A DNA stretch of 64,000 bases. It comes from Ophioderma brevispina (Eukaryota > Echinodermata > Ophiuroidea > Amphilepidida > Ophiodermatidae). A program made the translations under genes and the position numbers. Under the pieces are notes generated by a model. That model saw nothing but the letters and a program-made list of their open reading frames with translations. It did no database searches and was not told the DNA's origin. The stretch lies in the NCBI GenBank assembly GCA_023653785.1, contig JAMKCH010012506.1, forward strand, positions 1-64,000, in the 5' to 3' direction. Each line of letters begins with the position of its first letter. Position 1 is the first letter of the stretch. Positions 45,240 through 58,439 of this stretch are shown here, piece by piece.

Positions 45240-46880
45240 TACCAGGCAGCATCGTGCATTTCTGTACTTAGTACCTGACGTAAGAGCTGTACCCATAGCA
45301 TGCGGTCTCGTTCAGTAGCTTCTGCCTCTTAGGACCAGTCAGGAATCAACAGGGATCGATCTTTCTTGGCATCCTTCCAGCTTGTCCTTGGCCTGCCTTG
45401 TTTTCTCCGTCCGTGGGAGGGTCTCCATTTATACAGCTTCAGTGAAAGGCGAGTATTATCCATGCGCTGTACATGCCCAAACCATTGAAGCCGTCTCTTT
45501 CTGATAATGGTAGTTAACTTTGGCTGTTTTAGTCGTGCTCTGAAGTCCTCATTTCTGATGTGATGTGTCTTGACCCCCGGGTCTTGACCACTTGATTTTA
45601 AGAATTTTTCTTTGACACTTCATATCAAAGGCACCAAACCTATTCTCATCTGTTTCTTTGACAGCCCAACACTCAGGCTCATACAAACGTGTGGACAAGA
45701 TATATGCATTGTATATCTGGAGTTTGGTAGTTATATTGAGGTGTCGATTTTTCCAGCTCACGGAAGGCAACTGCTGCTCTGCCAATACGATGATTGAGCT
45801 CCTTTGCATTTGTACCATCGGCACTACAATAAGCCCCTAGGTACTTAGGGGCTTAACTACTTTGATGTTGCTCTTGTCATCTAATAGGACAGCGAGTTTG
45901 TGAGAGAAGGCTCTTCCAAATGGCAGAAGCTCATTCTTTTTGAAGCTCATTACCAGTCCCAGCTTGCATGTAGTTTTACGAATGACTTCAGTTGTGTTGC
46001 CATATTTTGCTAGATTCCTCAAGCAGGGCAGTATCATCTGCATAATCTAGATCAAGTAATTTTACTAGAGGGTATCGGGAGCTTCTCCTGGGATTGCGGG
46101 ATTAATCCTTTACCTTGTGTATCTACTGTGGTTTCATCTCGAAGTCGATGCCAATTCCGGAGAGAAGGGGAGGCCATCATGTCACCTTGTCTCACCCCTG
46201 TGATGATTTTGAACCATTCTGCCAAGGAACCTTTACTTCTCACTGCACAGGTTGTATTACGGTAACAGCTCCTAATAATGCTGATGGATTTGGAAGGGAT
46301 GCCGTATACATGTCAAATCTTTCATAGTGAGGCTATGTGCACAGAATCAAATGCTGCTTTGAAGTCAGCGAAGTTAATCAGACAATGTAGCTGCTGGTCA
46401 ACACATTTTGCAATGATCTGATTTAGACAAAAGATCTAGTCGTGGAAAAGATCCCCTTTTCTACGCCCAGCTTGGTTTTCTCTCAATCTGGCATCATGAG
46501 CATCCTTTACTCTCATTAACAGAATTGTAGAAAAGACTTTGCCATCTATATCAATAAGGGTGATACCACGATTGTCGTTGCAGTAAGTAACATCTCGTTT
46601 CTTTGGTAGAGGTTGAATGATGGCCTACTCTTCAAGTGTTTCTTCAAGTGATTATCTGTATGTCCTGCTTTGGAATGGAAGAAATTGCTTCTTCCAAGTT
46701 GTTCATGGAAAAGATTCTTGTTCACTATGTCATCCTGTCGAGTTGGGGCAAAGCACACTACTATTGAAAGTTTGGGTATGTCTACAGTTGAATCTATAGC
46801 AGCCATGATTCTGTCATTGATGCACCCAGAAGACAAGGATTTGGATGCTTTCGGCGATAATATGATGCCCAATGTACGCT
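45240..46880 (-). pseudogene. Degraded LINE with intact YADD box
   Basis: On the minus strand, in order: an endonuclease start GIILSPKASKSLS (near 46865) and CINDRIMAAIDST with VVCFAPT; then, after an internal deletion, GKVFSTILL, LRENQAGRRKGD, NFADFKAAFDSVH, SKGSLAEWFKIITGVRQGD (near 46230), DYADDTALL with YADD at 46033-46044, CKLGLVMSFKKNELLPFG, and IYNAYILSTRLYEPECW. The 3' end has KDRSLLIPDW, finishing about 45240. Frameshifts and stops make it inactive. Motifs resemble RTE/Nimb-like LINEs of a different subfamily from the one at 19440. Confidence 0.87.
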
Positions 46881-46884
46881 CCCT

Positions 46885-49535
46885 TTTATTTGTGTCTGTT
46901 CCAGAGTATAGATGATGTGACCTATGATGTCACATATTGACATTCAGGACGCCCTCTGTTGTTTTCTGGCAGGCAAAATATTACAGTCGTTCAATGACAG
47001 ACCACACATTTGGACAAATCCTTCTCAGTACACGCTTACAAACAGCAGACTTTCAGTCTAGTTGAACACGGTAACTCCTCATCAAAAGTCAGTACAGTCA
47101 TTGCTAAAAATATCACCAATTCGTAGTAAGTTGTCAATAAAGGTACATCAAGTGTATACACAAACACCAGCAGTCATGACTCTACATCATGACATCCTGT
47201 GTGACATCCCTATTACTAGTAATTGACTGTCCTTGGCATGGTGAGATAAGGAAGAGTTTACTCACAATGCACGGAGTTGTTTTGCATAAGCTAGTTGAGA
47301 AAGATGATAGCCCGGTTTCTCATATGAAAAGCTTGGCCATAAATTACTTGCAGAACATTTCTCATCTATGCAGTTACTGTCCAGTTTTCCCTATTCACGT
47401 GCACACAGGCATTCAATATCCTATGGACCTGTCAAACGCGTACGCTGTGCTTAACGCATAGGACATGTGAAAACTCACGTCGTTGCGAGGAAAAATGCTC
47501 AAGGGATTTTCTTCGTGGAAGCTCTAATTGTAGAATATATTATCAAATCAATAACGATATTTAATTTATTATGATAGAACATCAGAAATCCGAAAATGGT
47601 TAATTATAAAGAGTGGTATTTTGTAGGGTAAAATGCTCACTCTATTCAAAAAAAATCACCATATTTCTGTGCAGATTCAAGAGAGCGCCATGGACAAGCG
47701 GTTAGACATATACTCGTCGAAAGCTACATACCAAGCTAATTTTATTTTCTATAAGGTGGTGTAAATTTGGTTGAATACTGTACTAAAAATATCCGAAACG
47801 ACCCTTTCTAACAGGCTTCCAACATGTGTAAAACAGGCCTACTCGCATATGTTCATGCAGAACAGTGTGTGGGAATCACTCATCCATAGTGATGTCCTTG
47901 ATCAGTGATGGATGGTGCACACCCTGTGAAGTTGAATCTTTACATACGATCAAACTGATGAATGGATTCATGTCACAATGATTCGTTGGGTGGGCAAAAG
48001 GTCGAGGCCCGTTTACAGTGGACACTATGTTGATCTAAATCGGTTACAATACTGCAACTGGTACATTAGCAAGCATTCTATAGAATGTTGGTTAGTATTT
48101 AAAATTTGAAACCAAAGTTAGAGTCCGAAAAACGAAATTCCTTGTGCAAAGTATAGGGGGGCTTCTGCGCTGCCCGTTTCTCTCTTACACAACAGGGGGC
48201 GCCACAACCATAAAAAATGTCAAATCATCTATACATGGCCCATTTCTCGTTAATTTCCTGTAATGCGCTAATTTATAGCTGAACAGACTTAGCTGTGTAG
48301 CTATATAGCTTGGTCGTTTATTGAAACATGTAGATGTGATGGGTCCCATCAAGGGGGCACTTTGCCACGTGATCTGATTTTTTCTGAACTTTTTGTGTGT
48401 TACTTTATGTAGATGATTTTTAAGTTTTTAAAAATGACACGTTAATATTTCTCCTGTTTTTGGTGTCTTTGAAACTATCGTGACACTTTGCGCACTCTCT
48501 GCTACACTTAATTTGCACATGGTAATAAAGTGTCACTTGTTGCCCAACAGAATTCTCAAAAGTACCATTGACAGGCTCTACATAGCTTAGATGGCAGCTA
48601 CTTAGTGAGTCTTTGACTTCCAGTTTGAATGACTTTTGGTTTTTGTTTGTTAAAAAACATGTAGGGTCGGGCCTAATTTTAGGGCCAGTCCAGTTACGCC
48701 CATATAATTTTTTTTATTTTTTTTAGAAATCATTCTAAGATGGAACCAGAATGGTAACAACAGGTGTGAACTTTCTTAGTAGTTAATAGTTTATGAAACC
48801 AATTTGGTTATTCCATATCGTTTCTAGTTCTACAACACATTTTCACTTCTGACATGTGCTTTGTGCAATCACAGAGACTGGCATGGGAGCGATTCAAGTC
48901 TACCCAAAAAATCATAGGCCTACACACTATGGGTCCAGAACAATTTCACGAAATGTATAACATTTATAATCATTTTTACTTCTAAGTTTGGTTTGTTTAC
49001 CTTTTTGCATTTTGTTACCATTTTTGCTTACGTACAAAAAGCATCAAAAAACCAATCCAAGAAATTACATAACTCGATCTACTGCGAAAAGGTTTGCCAA
49101 TGGACTAGATAGTTATTGTTTCAAATTTTGCCCCAATTATTCGAAAAAATTCAGCTGTCAAGAAAGAGGCATCCTCTTGTCCTCTAATTGAAAACACGTG
49201 GCGGGCAAAAAAAAAATAAAAAATGCCATCAAGGTGAATTTAGTATTCTGTCCCCACACTTACAATTCGAACACCTTTAACATGCGGTTTATTTCCGTTA
49301 TAACGTTGCCGTCTAATTTCCGTAGCCTGTGCAGAATACTAATTTTCCAAAAGCAATTTTGAGTATCGATAACGGCGGAAAATTTAAATTCAACTTCTTT
49401 CATCATCTCACATAATAGTCAAGATGAAATTCCCTGCTTTTCATCCACATGCATAGTCCAATAATATTGTTTAAACGCTTCACATACTTACGGTCAATAT
49501 GCAGCCGGTTTACATCTTACGTTTGTTTTTGGTCC
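46885..49535. other. Intergenic, no gene recognised
   Basis: An open frame at 47189-47461 (90 codons) and another at 48988-49191 show no recognisable motif. No arrays or inverted repeats were noticed. Confidence 0.4.
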
Positions 49536-49539
49536 GCAG

Positions 49540-49740
49540 TCCGTTCGGATCCGTTGCCATTTCGGACTCAGTCAATTCCGTCTCTCGATGGTCCAATAAT
49601 TCGGTCCCACGTCAATTCGGTCCAATGCCAATTCGGTCCCAATGAAAACACGTACATTTCGTCTCATTAAAATATTCACCAAGTCGGCCTCATATCCGTC
49701 AATTCGGCCCCCATGCCCAAGTCGGACCCAATAATGAAAC
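49540..49740 (+). repeat. Degenerate AATTCGGTCC array, forward
   Basis: Around ten imperfect units of about 16-20 bp with core AATTCGGTCC or AGTCGGACCC and a CCAATGCC-like spacer. Related units occur in the opposite orientation at 50805-50935. Confidence 0.7.
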
Positions 49741-50804
49741 ACACGTGCAATTTTAATCTGATTGTTGTCATTTTGTGATAATCGGATCGGTTTGCCTTTC
49801 TACTTTCTTTCTGCTACTTCTGTGTATACTGATATCGTACTGTCGTTTTTTTTTTTTTCCCCTTGTTTTTGTTTTATCAACACAACTTATAATAGGCCCC
49901 CTATTGCGGAGTCTCTCCAATCGAGTAAAATTTTGCTTTGAGGTGTTATTGGGTCAAGAAATGTCTGAATGAATTTTACCTGGACTTTCATCGATATCTA
50001 TCATCATTCCGTGATGGTTTTCAGTCGTATTACAATACGGGTTACAATACCATTTTGCTAGCTTATGCTAGCTCGTTGAATCCCCAGGCGCTTTCACAGT
50101 AGACTAGCGTAAGCACTATAGGGAACGAAGCAACCGGAAAGTCACAGTACTGATTTTGGTTGATCGATGTAAATGTATCCTAATAAATGTAGTGTGTAGT
50201 ACACACAATACGTAATCATTATTTACCAACCCAAATATGGTTACAGTTCTTTGTTCAATATAATTATTCTGGTGGTCATTTTTTTTTGCTTTTCCCCTAT
50301 AGTTGGATGAACCGCTTCCTCGTGTACCACTGCTTAAAGTGAAAACAAAACGCCAATAAATCTAGTCTAAATGGATATGTTCATTATTGTTCACAAAAGG
50401 CATGACAATATAATTTCTGTTTTTTTGCAATTCGACATACGATTCATACTGTATAGTGTCTCGTTCCTGTCCAATAAGGGCACGTGCCAATAAGGTAAGG
50501 TGAATTAATGCTAAATTGATTATCAAAATGACAAATTGTTTTTTTTATTTATAGATTTCCATGCTAAAATATTTAAGCTTAGCATATAGTTAATTATAAT
50601 TTGCAAACGCACTGTAAAATAACTAAAACACGCCTAAAATTAATCCAAATTGACGGAGCTTAAGTTTTTTCATGGTGGGTCTACTAAATGATACTCAATG
50701 AGTGTTTTTACATTAATCACAATTAAATATCTTATTAAGTATGATCATGATTCTATAAATGTTATGCAAGGTTTAAGTAGGTTCACTCACGTTATTGTTT
50801 AACA

Positions 50805-50935
50805 CGCGTTTCCTAATGGACCGAATTACGTGGGGCGAATTGCCGTGAACCGAACTGACTGGGACCGATTGTATTGAGTCCGAATACGCATGGGCCGAAC
50901 TGGTTTTGGGACCGGAATCGGGCCAGCCTTGACAG
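50805..50935 (-). repeat. Degenerate AATTCGGTCC array, inverted
   Basis: GGACCGAATTACG, GAACCGAACTGAC, GGGACCGATTG, GTCCGAATACG and GGGCCGAACTGG follow in order. They are reverse complements of the 49540-49740 core. Confidence 0.7.
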
Positions 50936-51122
50936 TGTTGCAAAATATGCCACCCCATAATGACGCCCACTGACACATTTATGATGCCAGATCGACTCTA
51001 AGTAGAACTTTAATACTCTGTTCTAAAATTCAAAGTGGGTGCTTGGTACTGTACTTGACGGTTTTGTATTGTAAATTTGAGGGCTTATTCTGTATTGTTT
51101 TATAATAATACCACGCTTATAG

Positions 51123-51153
<31 letters not shown>
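51123..51153 (+). repeat. A31 run
   Basis: Thirty-one consecutive A. It could be the tail of a retroposed sequence inserted on the plus strand, but nothing upstream (50940-51120) is recognisable and no AATAAA signal precedes it. Confidence 0.85.
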
Positions 51154-51154
<1 letters not shown>

Positions 51155-51159
51155 CCGTA

Positions 51160-53570
51160 ACAATTATGTTCTTTCGCGATCTCGCACGGCCCGACCAGCT
51201 GTAAGGTGTATCTTTTTGAAATTGTTCAACGTAAAATGATCGGCATTGGCACCAACTTTCATAACGGCACGGACATCAGTCATTCAGTCCATCATCAGTC
51301 AGTTACACGGATTTGCTCATACTGGCTGGTCTCCGCCCACAAAAATTGTCATTAAAGCGGCTCGGCACATTTTCACAATATTAAATTTCTTCATTTGCTC
51401 TCAAGAAGATAGTCTAGGCCATTGGAAGAAAGAGATACATTTTACACATAAAAATAACATACGCAAAACCATTAGGGACGTTAATAAGAGAAGAGACATC
51501 CATGTAATTTGTAGCTAACGTTAAGTTTTCCATCCTTAATCACAAATGTGTATATTACTGTTAACTAAATTCATAGACTCGTACTCATTGATATTAAACA
51601 CAAAGGGCACGACCATCAATAGGGTGCATGCCGTTGACACTCATACGGCGTGCTTTTTCTTGGTGTTAACACTCCATTTTTCTGTCGTCGGCTGAATTAA
51701 TGTCGAGTTGAATTGATGTTGAGTGATAAAACCCCAGCTGACGGCGACGCGTTTAAATGAGCGTTTATCATCCGCTAAGCATTTAGATTCTAAACTCGGC
51801 CTTTATACTCTTGTCAAAAAATGTCCACCCCAATGATAAACATATTTTAAAGTCTTAGTAAAGCCTATATTAAAGGCACTTGTCGACTGTCAATCTGCTG
51901 TCCTAAGCATCTGTAATGACCATCACATGGATCATTCGGATCATTCATTGAGTATGCACTGATATATTAAGCATCGCAAGGAGCGTAAGCGATTTTTATG
52001 ACCTCACTTCCGTTGCTTATTGGAAAGCGACTGCCGATATCTAATCGATACGTCGCTAGCATACCCCCCACGCGACTTTACGCAGCAGCCTGCAGCCAGT
52101 TGACTTGAATAGACACATCTTGCACGATCCCCGAATGCATCTCGTAGTGTGCCTCATTTTTCCATCCGGGAACTTGTAAACCCAGCTCAATTCGGCTAAA
52201 AACTACGGTTAAGACGTAAACAAATACCAGAAAACTTACCTAATCTGTGACGTTGCACTAAAGTTGTGTAAAATTGTCCCGGCAGTGACAGTAGTTTGCA
52301 CAGTTACAATCGAAAATATCAGTTTTTGTCGTGAATTTCAACAACCAGTTCCTCGATTTGTTGTTTTTATTCCCTTTGATATTCTTCTACTTTTTGTGGT
52401 AAGATTAACTTCCTGTGAAAAGGTACTTTGTATGTCATTATGGGCACTGCTCGGCGACGCGAACGACACAATTTTTTTTTGTAAACATGAACTCTGGTAA
52501 AGTTCCCGTATGGAAATGGGCACCATACGAGATGCTTTTCGGGGATCGTGCAAATGGTCTAGTTCCAACCTCAATCGCTCCGACTCGGCCCAGCTGAGAC
52601 TTGACGCTAGCAAGCGTTGACAAAACGCTACGAGCTTTTTTTCACTAGGAGATTTACAGTCGCAGCACGCTGCGACAGCAAGTATATCATGGATAAGAGC
52701 TTTCTTTCTTTCTTCATTCTTGAGTTACCTCATTGACAACAGTCCTAGCCATGACGCCCCGGGGTTTAGATTTTGGAAAAAGGCAGAATATTTCGAATTT
52801 TGTATCACAACATGAAGTGAGTAGAGCAGGAGACGATATAGAAAGACTATGAGATGTTGATTGACCCGCTGTCTTTCTTCAGAGTGACCAAGTGAAAGGC
52901 TCTTGGCGCCCTGTAAAATATCAGAAAAGATGGCCATGCCCTCACTAATTATTGCTCTAGCGGGATACATTTGCTCCAGCTAGGATATCCAGACAATATG
53001 GCAAAATGCAATGGTTACTCAAATTTCATTATCAACAGATCCACCTCAGCTCCACAACAATGCTAACGTCGCCTGCCATAACAAACTCTTTATTCGCTGA
53101 TGAAAGTCGCTTTTAACTTCAATGATGTCCACACGTTACCCGCCGGAGAGGTTTCTTGATATGTAAGGAACATAATGGTGGAGAACGATGATGGTATGTG
53201 CGGGAAATAGTGAGTCAAATGACGCAACATCATTTTCTTGCGAACGGTACAATTGATGAGTTTTCCAACCTGTAGTTCTTCCATCAATAAGGTCTCCCAT
53301 CAAGACCAGACCACACACAGTAAGGATAACGACTGACTGTTTCTCCTAGAAACATCGTTTAGATGAACTTGGGCGAGGCGTACATGAAGCAAACGTTTAT
53401 TTTTTGCCAGCAGCAACATTTCAGGATATAAATGAAAGACTTCACAAAGAATGGGTGAGAATTCCCCAAAAATGGTTATCCGGAAGCTTCTGCTAGGCAT
53501 TAAATCACGAATGACTGAATGAAAGCGTTGCAGACATACAAGATTTAGGTAAGCCTATTAGTCTAGTGGC
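51160..53570. other. Intergenic, no gene recognised
   Basis: Slightly richer in CpG around 51990-52620, with several overlapping short frames on both strands (52264-52623, 52725-52970, 53090-53500). None carries a motif I can identify. A hidden exon is possible but unsupported. Confidence 0.35.
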
Positions 53571-53571
53571 C

Positions 53572-56345
53572 AAGGGGGTCCCCATGCACCCAAAAGGTAT
53601 ATTTTTTTAAGTTACATATTTTTAAAGCTAATAGTGTCTAGTTTAAGAATTTTGATGTTCCCAACGCGAAATATTGTCCCATATATATGTTTGGTGACGA
53701 TATTTGAGAGCCATCGTGGATGAGGCCTAGCTAGAGCAGCTGCAAAATATAAGGGGTAGGGGTAGCACAACAACAATTATCTCTACTTTTCATTGACCAA
53801 TTGGCATGATTTATGTACCAATATATAGCTAATAATTTTCTCTAACAGAGGATACCAAAATGAACCTCTTCTATCGGTGACCTGGTGTGACCTGGGGTCA
53901 AAGGTCACAAGGTCATAAATCTTTTTGGCTATTTTCGGCATTAAATGTTTATTTCTATATGTTCACATTTTTCTAGGATACTGGTTTTCACTCAATATTT
54001 GCTTAAATATGGCTGAATTGCATTCTTTGATGTATGAGAAGAGTAGTCGAAAGCCATAACTTCAAAATCACATGGGTTAATGAGTTAACGTTGAGTTAAA
54101 GGTCAACGCACTTTGTAGAAAAAAAAGGAATTATAGTTATTGTTGAGGCGTAAAAGTGCTCATTATATAACTTAGGGATTTCACCGTACCTGAGGTACTA
54201 CGGACATATAATGTATCATTGGAAAAAGTGTATACAAAACCCTACTCTACCACTGGTCTATGACAGATTATAAATCTTGCAAAGGGTAATCATAGGGTCA
54301 TTAGAGGTCTCAATGAGGGTCATCTGAGAGATACAATTTAAGGTTAATGAAAGTTTGGATGTAAAAATGTATTTTGATAATCAAAATTGGTTTTTTTTGT
54401 TTTTTTAAGTACTACTTACTAAATTTTTTTTTCCAAACAGATCATTAGTGTGATAGATTTGAGCTATAAGTTCTTCGTGTACAAAAGGCCCATTTTAATT
54501 GATTTTGTAAAATAAATTTGAAAGGATTTGATTTGTAGATGGCGCAGCTATTGTGATAGTTTCAACTGAAAAATCTTGTTAGGTCTGTACCTGTACTCAT
54601 TTTCCCGTCTAGGGGTAGCAAGCAACCATATCTCCAATTTTCATCACCATTGCCTGATTAGTACTATTAAATAGTAATATTTTCTCTAACAGAGGGATAC
54701 CACTGACTTAAATGAGTTAAACTGATTAAAGTGTCAACCAAAAACTTTAGGTATATAGGCATATTAGGTACTAGCTGAGGCCGTAAAAGCACTCATTAGA
54801 TCAACAAAGGAGAAGGGCGACAAAGGATCACATCCCTTAGGAAGCGAGTAGTGAATGGTAAAGGACGGGTAGAATTGGAAGGTATACAACACAATACATG
54901 AAACAAGTTTCTTGAACCAAGATTATAAATCTGCCAGAGGTCACACTAGGGTCATTTAGAGGTCAATGAGGTCATAGAGATCAATTTAAGGTTAATTGAT
55001 AATTTTGGATGTAAAAGGTATTTAGTAATCAAATTTGGTTATAAAAAAATACTCCAAATTTTTCTCCCAAAACAGTATTACAGTGCTGCTAGATTGGAGT
55101 GCAAAGTTTTTTCTTCTTTCGGAGTAAAAAAAGCCCAATTTGCTGATTTTTATCCCCCGGCTTTGAAAAGCAGAGGGGGATATTGGCGATGGGTGCGAAT
55201 ATCCGATGTATGTATGGTTGTGTGTTCCAGTTTGGTTGGTTGGTAGGTTTGCGTTTTTTGGTTATCATTTGAAAAGCTTAAGTCCTATTAAACCAGACTT
55301 GGGGTTAAGGGGCAATAGGGTTCCTCAGTTATGGTTGATGTCAAAGGTCATGGACAAAGGTACAAAGGGTTCATTGAGGTCATATTCCAGATGATATTCT
55401 TGCCAGGGGAATTGACCGCAAGTTTACTTGCTGCAGTATTTTTTTAAATTTAAATTAAAAGGAATTTAATACTTTAACTTAGTAATGTATATATTTCGAT
55501 AGTTTCAAAATGGAAAATAGTTTTATAGTATCAAAAATAATAACGTTTACAGAATAGATCTATTACTAGTACTCATTTACCCTTTTATGGGATAACAGAA
55601 CAACCATTATATAAACTTTCATTGACCAATCATGATTTAGGTACCAAAATAATAGAATTGTTTTGCCAACAGAGTATCAAAATGAGACCCTCATTAGTGC
55701 CCCTGATGTGACATGGGGTCAAAAAATCACAACTCATTAAGGGGTAGGGGGCATTTTCAGCTTATTATGTCTTCATAACAAGAACATGTCCAAGACTTGA
55801 TTTTTCCACTTCAGTTTGTGCTATAAGGTCGCATTACAATCATTTATGTATATAGGTAGTAGTCAGAAGCGTCGTAACTTAAAAATCATATCGGTTAATG
55901 AGTTACAAGACGTAAAGGCAAACACACTTTGTAGAAAAAAAGCATATTAGGTTATAGCTTGACTCGTTATAAAACGCTCACTAGATAACTTCGGTCCTCT
56001 TACCTGAAGTAATACTGGACATTTCTTTTATCAATGGAAAGTGTAATACAAACCCACTCTGAACTGGTCTATGACAGATTATATATTTGCAGGCGTCACC
56101 TAGGGTCCATTTTAAAGGTCAAATGAGGTGGTAACTAGAGATTTTATAATGTAAGATTAATGAAAAATGGATGTAAAATGTATTTGGTAATCAAAATTGA
56201 TTTGTAGATTAACCATCAAAACATATTAGTGTTGATAGAATTTGAGTGTATAAATGTTCTCTTTTGGAGAAAATTAAATTTGAAGGAATTTGATTACTTT
56301 TACCTGTACATATATTTTGACAGTTTCAAATGGAAAATAGTTTTA
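53572..56345 (+). repeat. Left arm of a large inverted structure: tandem units of about 0.85 kb
   Basis: Three imperfect units start near 53577, 54600 and 55565. Each shows, in order, CATTTTCCC or an equivalent, CATTGACCAAT, TTTCTCTAACAGAGG, GATACCAAAATG, GTGACCTGGGGTCA, AAAATCACATGGGTTAATGAG, ACTTTGTAGAAAAAA, ACCTGAGGTACTAC, CTACTCTACCACTGGTCTATG and AATCAAAATTGG blocks. The second unit has internal deletions. The outermost sequence (CCCCATGCACCCAAAA, then TTCCCAACGCGAAA) is matched, inverted, at 61580-61720. Confidence 0.85.
55150..55440 (+). mobile_element. Inserted short repeat starting with a TATCCCCC hairpin
   Basis: It interrupts the end of the second unit of the left arm. It begins TATCCCCCGGCTTTGAAAAG, whose end pairs with AGAGGGGGATA shortly after, and ends near GCAAGTTTACTTGC. 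This start resembles a widespread invertebrate short repeat. The class is not assigned. Confidence 0.45.
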
Positions 56346-57390
56346 CATGCCTCAAATCCCTGAATGTAATTTTGCCATTTTTTTTTCCCCTAAAATTAAG
56401 GAGCAGACCCGCCTTGTGTTAGGGAAAAGTGAAAGTGCTCCTAGATCTAACAACACAAATACCGTACCTCCATTTTTCGCAGTGATCGTCAAGTTCTAGT
56501 CATTTTTCTTCTAGGCACGAAGGGATATATAGATCCAAATTGATAACCCTCAAGTCGGGGCCTAAACTGATACTATTCCCTTTTCTATAATTGCAATACT
56601 TAAAGTGCAGCGAAATACCTTAGTAAAATGGCCTGCTTTTGTGCTAAAAATCCTGTCTCATTTTGAAAATATGCAATAATACAACTTCCTGTGGCTTAAA
56701 TTTCGGATGTGAAATGGGATAACATTATGCACTTTCGTTTATTAGTTTTTGAGGGATTAATTTTTATAATATAAATTTAAATTTGGCTAATTTTCACATG
56801 CATGTGGCCCGGGTAAAACTTGCTTTTTTAGTAGATTTACCGGGGATGATTTGGGGGACTAAGTTTACTCCCCTAGCCTTGATTGCTGATATGCCACTGC
56901 ATGAAATGTGATTGTGAATTTCATGGTTTGAAAAGGCTATGGTCTTCTGAAGCGGGACATACCCTACTTATTCATACTTTTAAATCAAAGTTGTTTTTTT
57001 TTTCTGATTGGCGATCTGTTTTATCCTAGAGAACATAGGCGGCCGGACTGGCCACAGACGTGCTATGTGGAATTTTCTACATGGGGGCTTAGAAAAGATG
57101 TGTTAAATCAGCAAATGTATCACAGCCTCGTATACACTGTACAGGCACGTTTTTCTACGTCGATGAAAATGGAATCACTGATATATACAAAAATAGGCGA
57201 AAATAATATTGAAATTTGTACAAACTCATAAAGATCTGAACTTTTTACAATAATAAATTTTAATTTCCTTAATTTTTCACATTTTGACCAAAAATATATT
57301 TAAGATTGCAATATATTCATTTTACTGAAACGAGTTTAAAAACAAATTACCAGCTTCTATTTGAAACTTTTTAAAATACTTTTTACCCCT
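56346..57390. other. Loop of the inverted structure, left part
   Basis: Non-coding A/T-rich sequence with no recognisable gene or repeat. Confidence 0.4.
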
Positions 57391-57395
57391 CCAGC

Positions 57396-57449
57396 TAGCG
57401 CGATGGTTATAGCAATCAGTGATGGGCGAGGTATGTGGTCTCGATTTCG
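57396..57449 (+). other. tRNA-like A and B boxes
   Basis: TAGCGCGATGGTT at 57396-57408 is a good A box and GGTCTCGATTTC at 57438-57449 a decayed B box, with tRNA-like spacing. It is followed by a T run and no clear acceptor stem. It is probably a tRNA pseudogene or SINE head. Confidence 0.4.
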
Positions 57450-58259
57450 TGTTTTTTTTTTTATATCAGGGGCTAGATTTCTCGTATGGTGATGAATTTT
57501 GATAGTGGGTATGGGTGGGTCTGAGCCCAAAAGGTACAAATCGTTAGTACAATACTTGGTATAGTGTTCACACAAAACCTGTGATATGTCCTTATCCTAG
57601 GGTTAAAATTATTTTTCTTATTTCTTAAGAAAACATGTTTCTTTTTTATATGAGGTCAGGTCCGGTCTCCTTTGAGGGCCTGCTATGGTATCCTGGTAAC
57701 CAGTCCTACTTGTTCCCAGGGACAGTTGTCGGCGGCTAAATAAACCTCACAACAACACACACCCATGGGGTTTCTACGGAAATCTGATGAGGGAAGTAGT
57801 GGTTCCCGCTGGTAGGAGGAAGGCAAAGAAGATCCCTACCACAAAGGGCTCCCTCAGCTCTTGAGAGCTAATAGCGGCCATCCAGCCATGCTGCCTTGTA
57901 TGGTGAGCGTGGTTGCCTAAAAGGCCCACCACCGAAAACTGTGGATTTGGAACCATCAGGAAGGGCATTTGGTCAATTATCTTTTTCCTCCATAAATCCC
58001 CTCAGCCGATTGTGAGGTGTATCTTGCTACCCACGTTTTAGCCGGGGACAAACCAGATTTAAATTTGGTTTAAACTAACTATTTTGATGTGACAAATAAA
58101 TATAGCGCAAGACAACAAATACTAGTAATAGATAAGCCTTTTCACACTCATTATATTGTCATTTCACTACAACTACTTGACCATTACACTGAAAGATAGG
58201 GTTCGTTGTAGCCCTTAAGAATCAAATCTGAAGGAGGGGTTGAGAGGTGTGTGATGGGG

Positions 58260-58436
58260 GTGCCTGGGAAGGGGGAAGATTGTGGTGTTGGTATGGAGGG
58301 AGACGGGGTGTTGGGATGGAGGAGACGGGGTGTTGGAAGGGTAGACGGGGTGTTGGGAAGGGGGAAATAGTGTTGGTAAGGGGGATATATGTGTTGGGAA
58401 GGGGAGATGCGTGTTGGAAGGGGGAGATGGCCCTGT
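58260..58436 (+). repeat. GGGTGTTGG(A)AGGGGGAGA minisatellite
   Basis: Roughly eight imperfect units of 19-25 bp with core GTGTTGGGAAGGGGGA. The strand is strongly purine-rich. Open frames on both strands are incidental. Confidence 0.85.
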
Positions 58437-58439
58437 AGC

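Noticed and set aside
52264..53500. Cluster of overlapping 60-90 codon frames in a slightly CpG-rich stretch
   Set aside because: No recognisable motif, no consistent frame across putative splice sites, and both strands are equally open.
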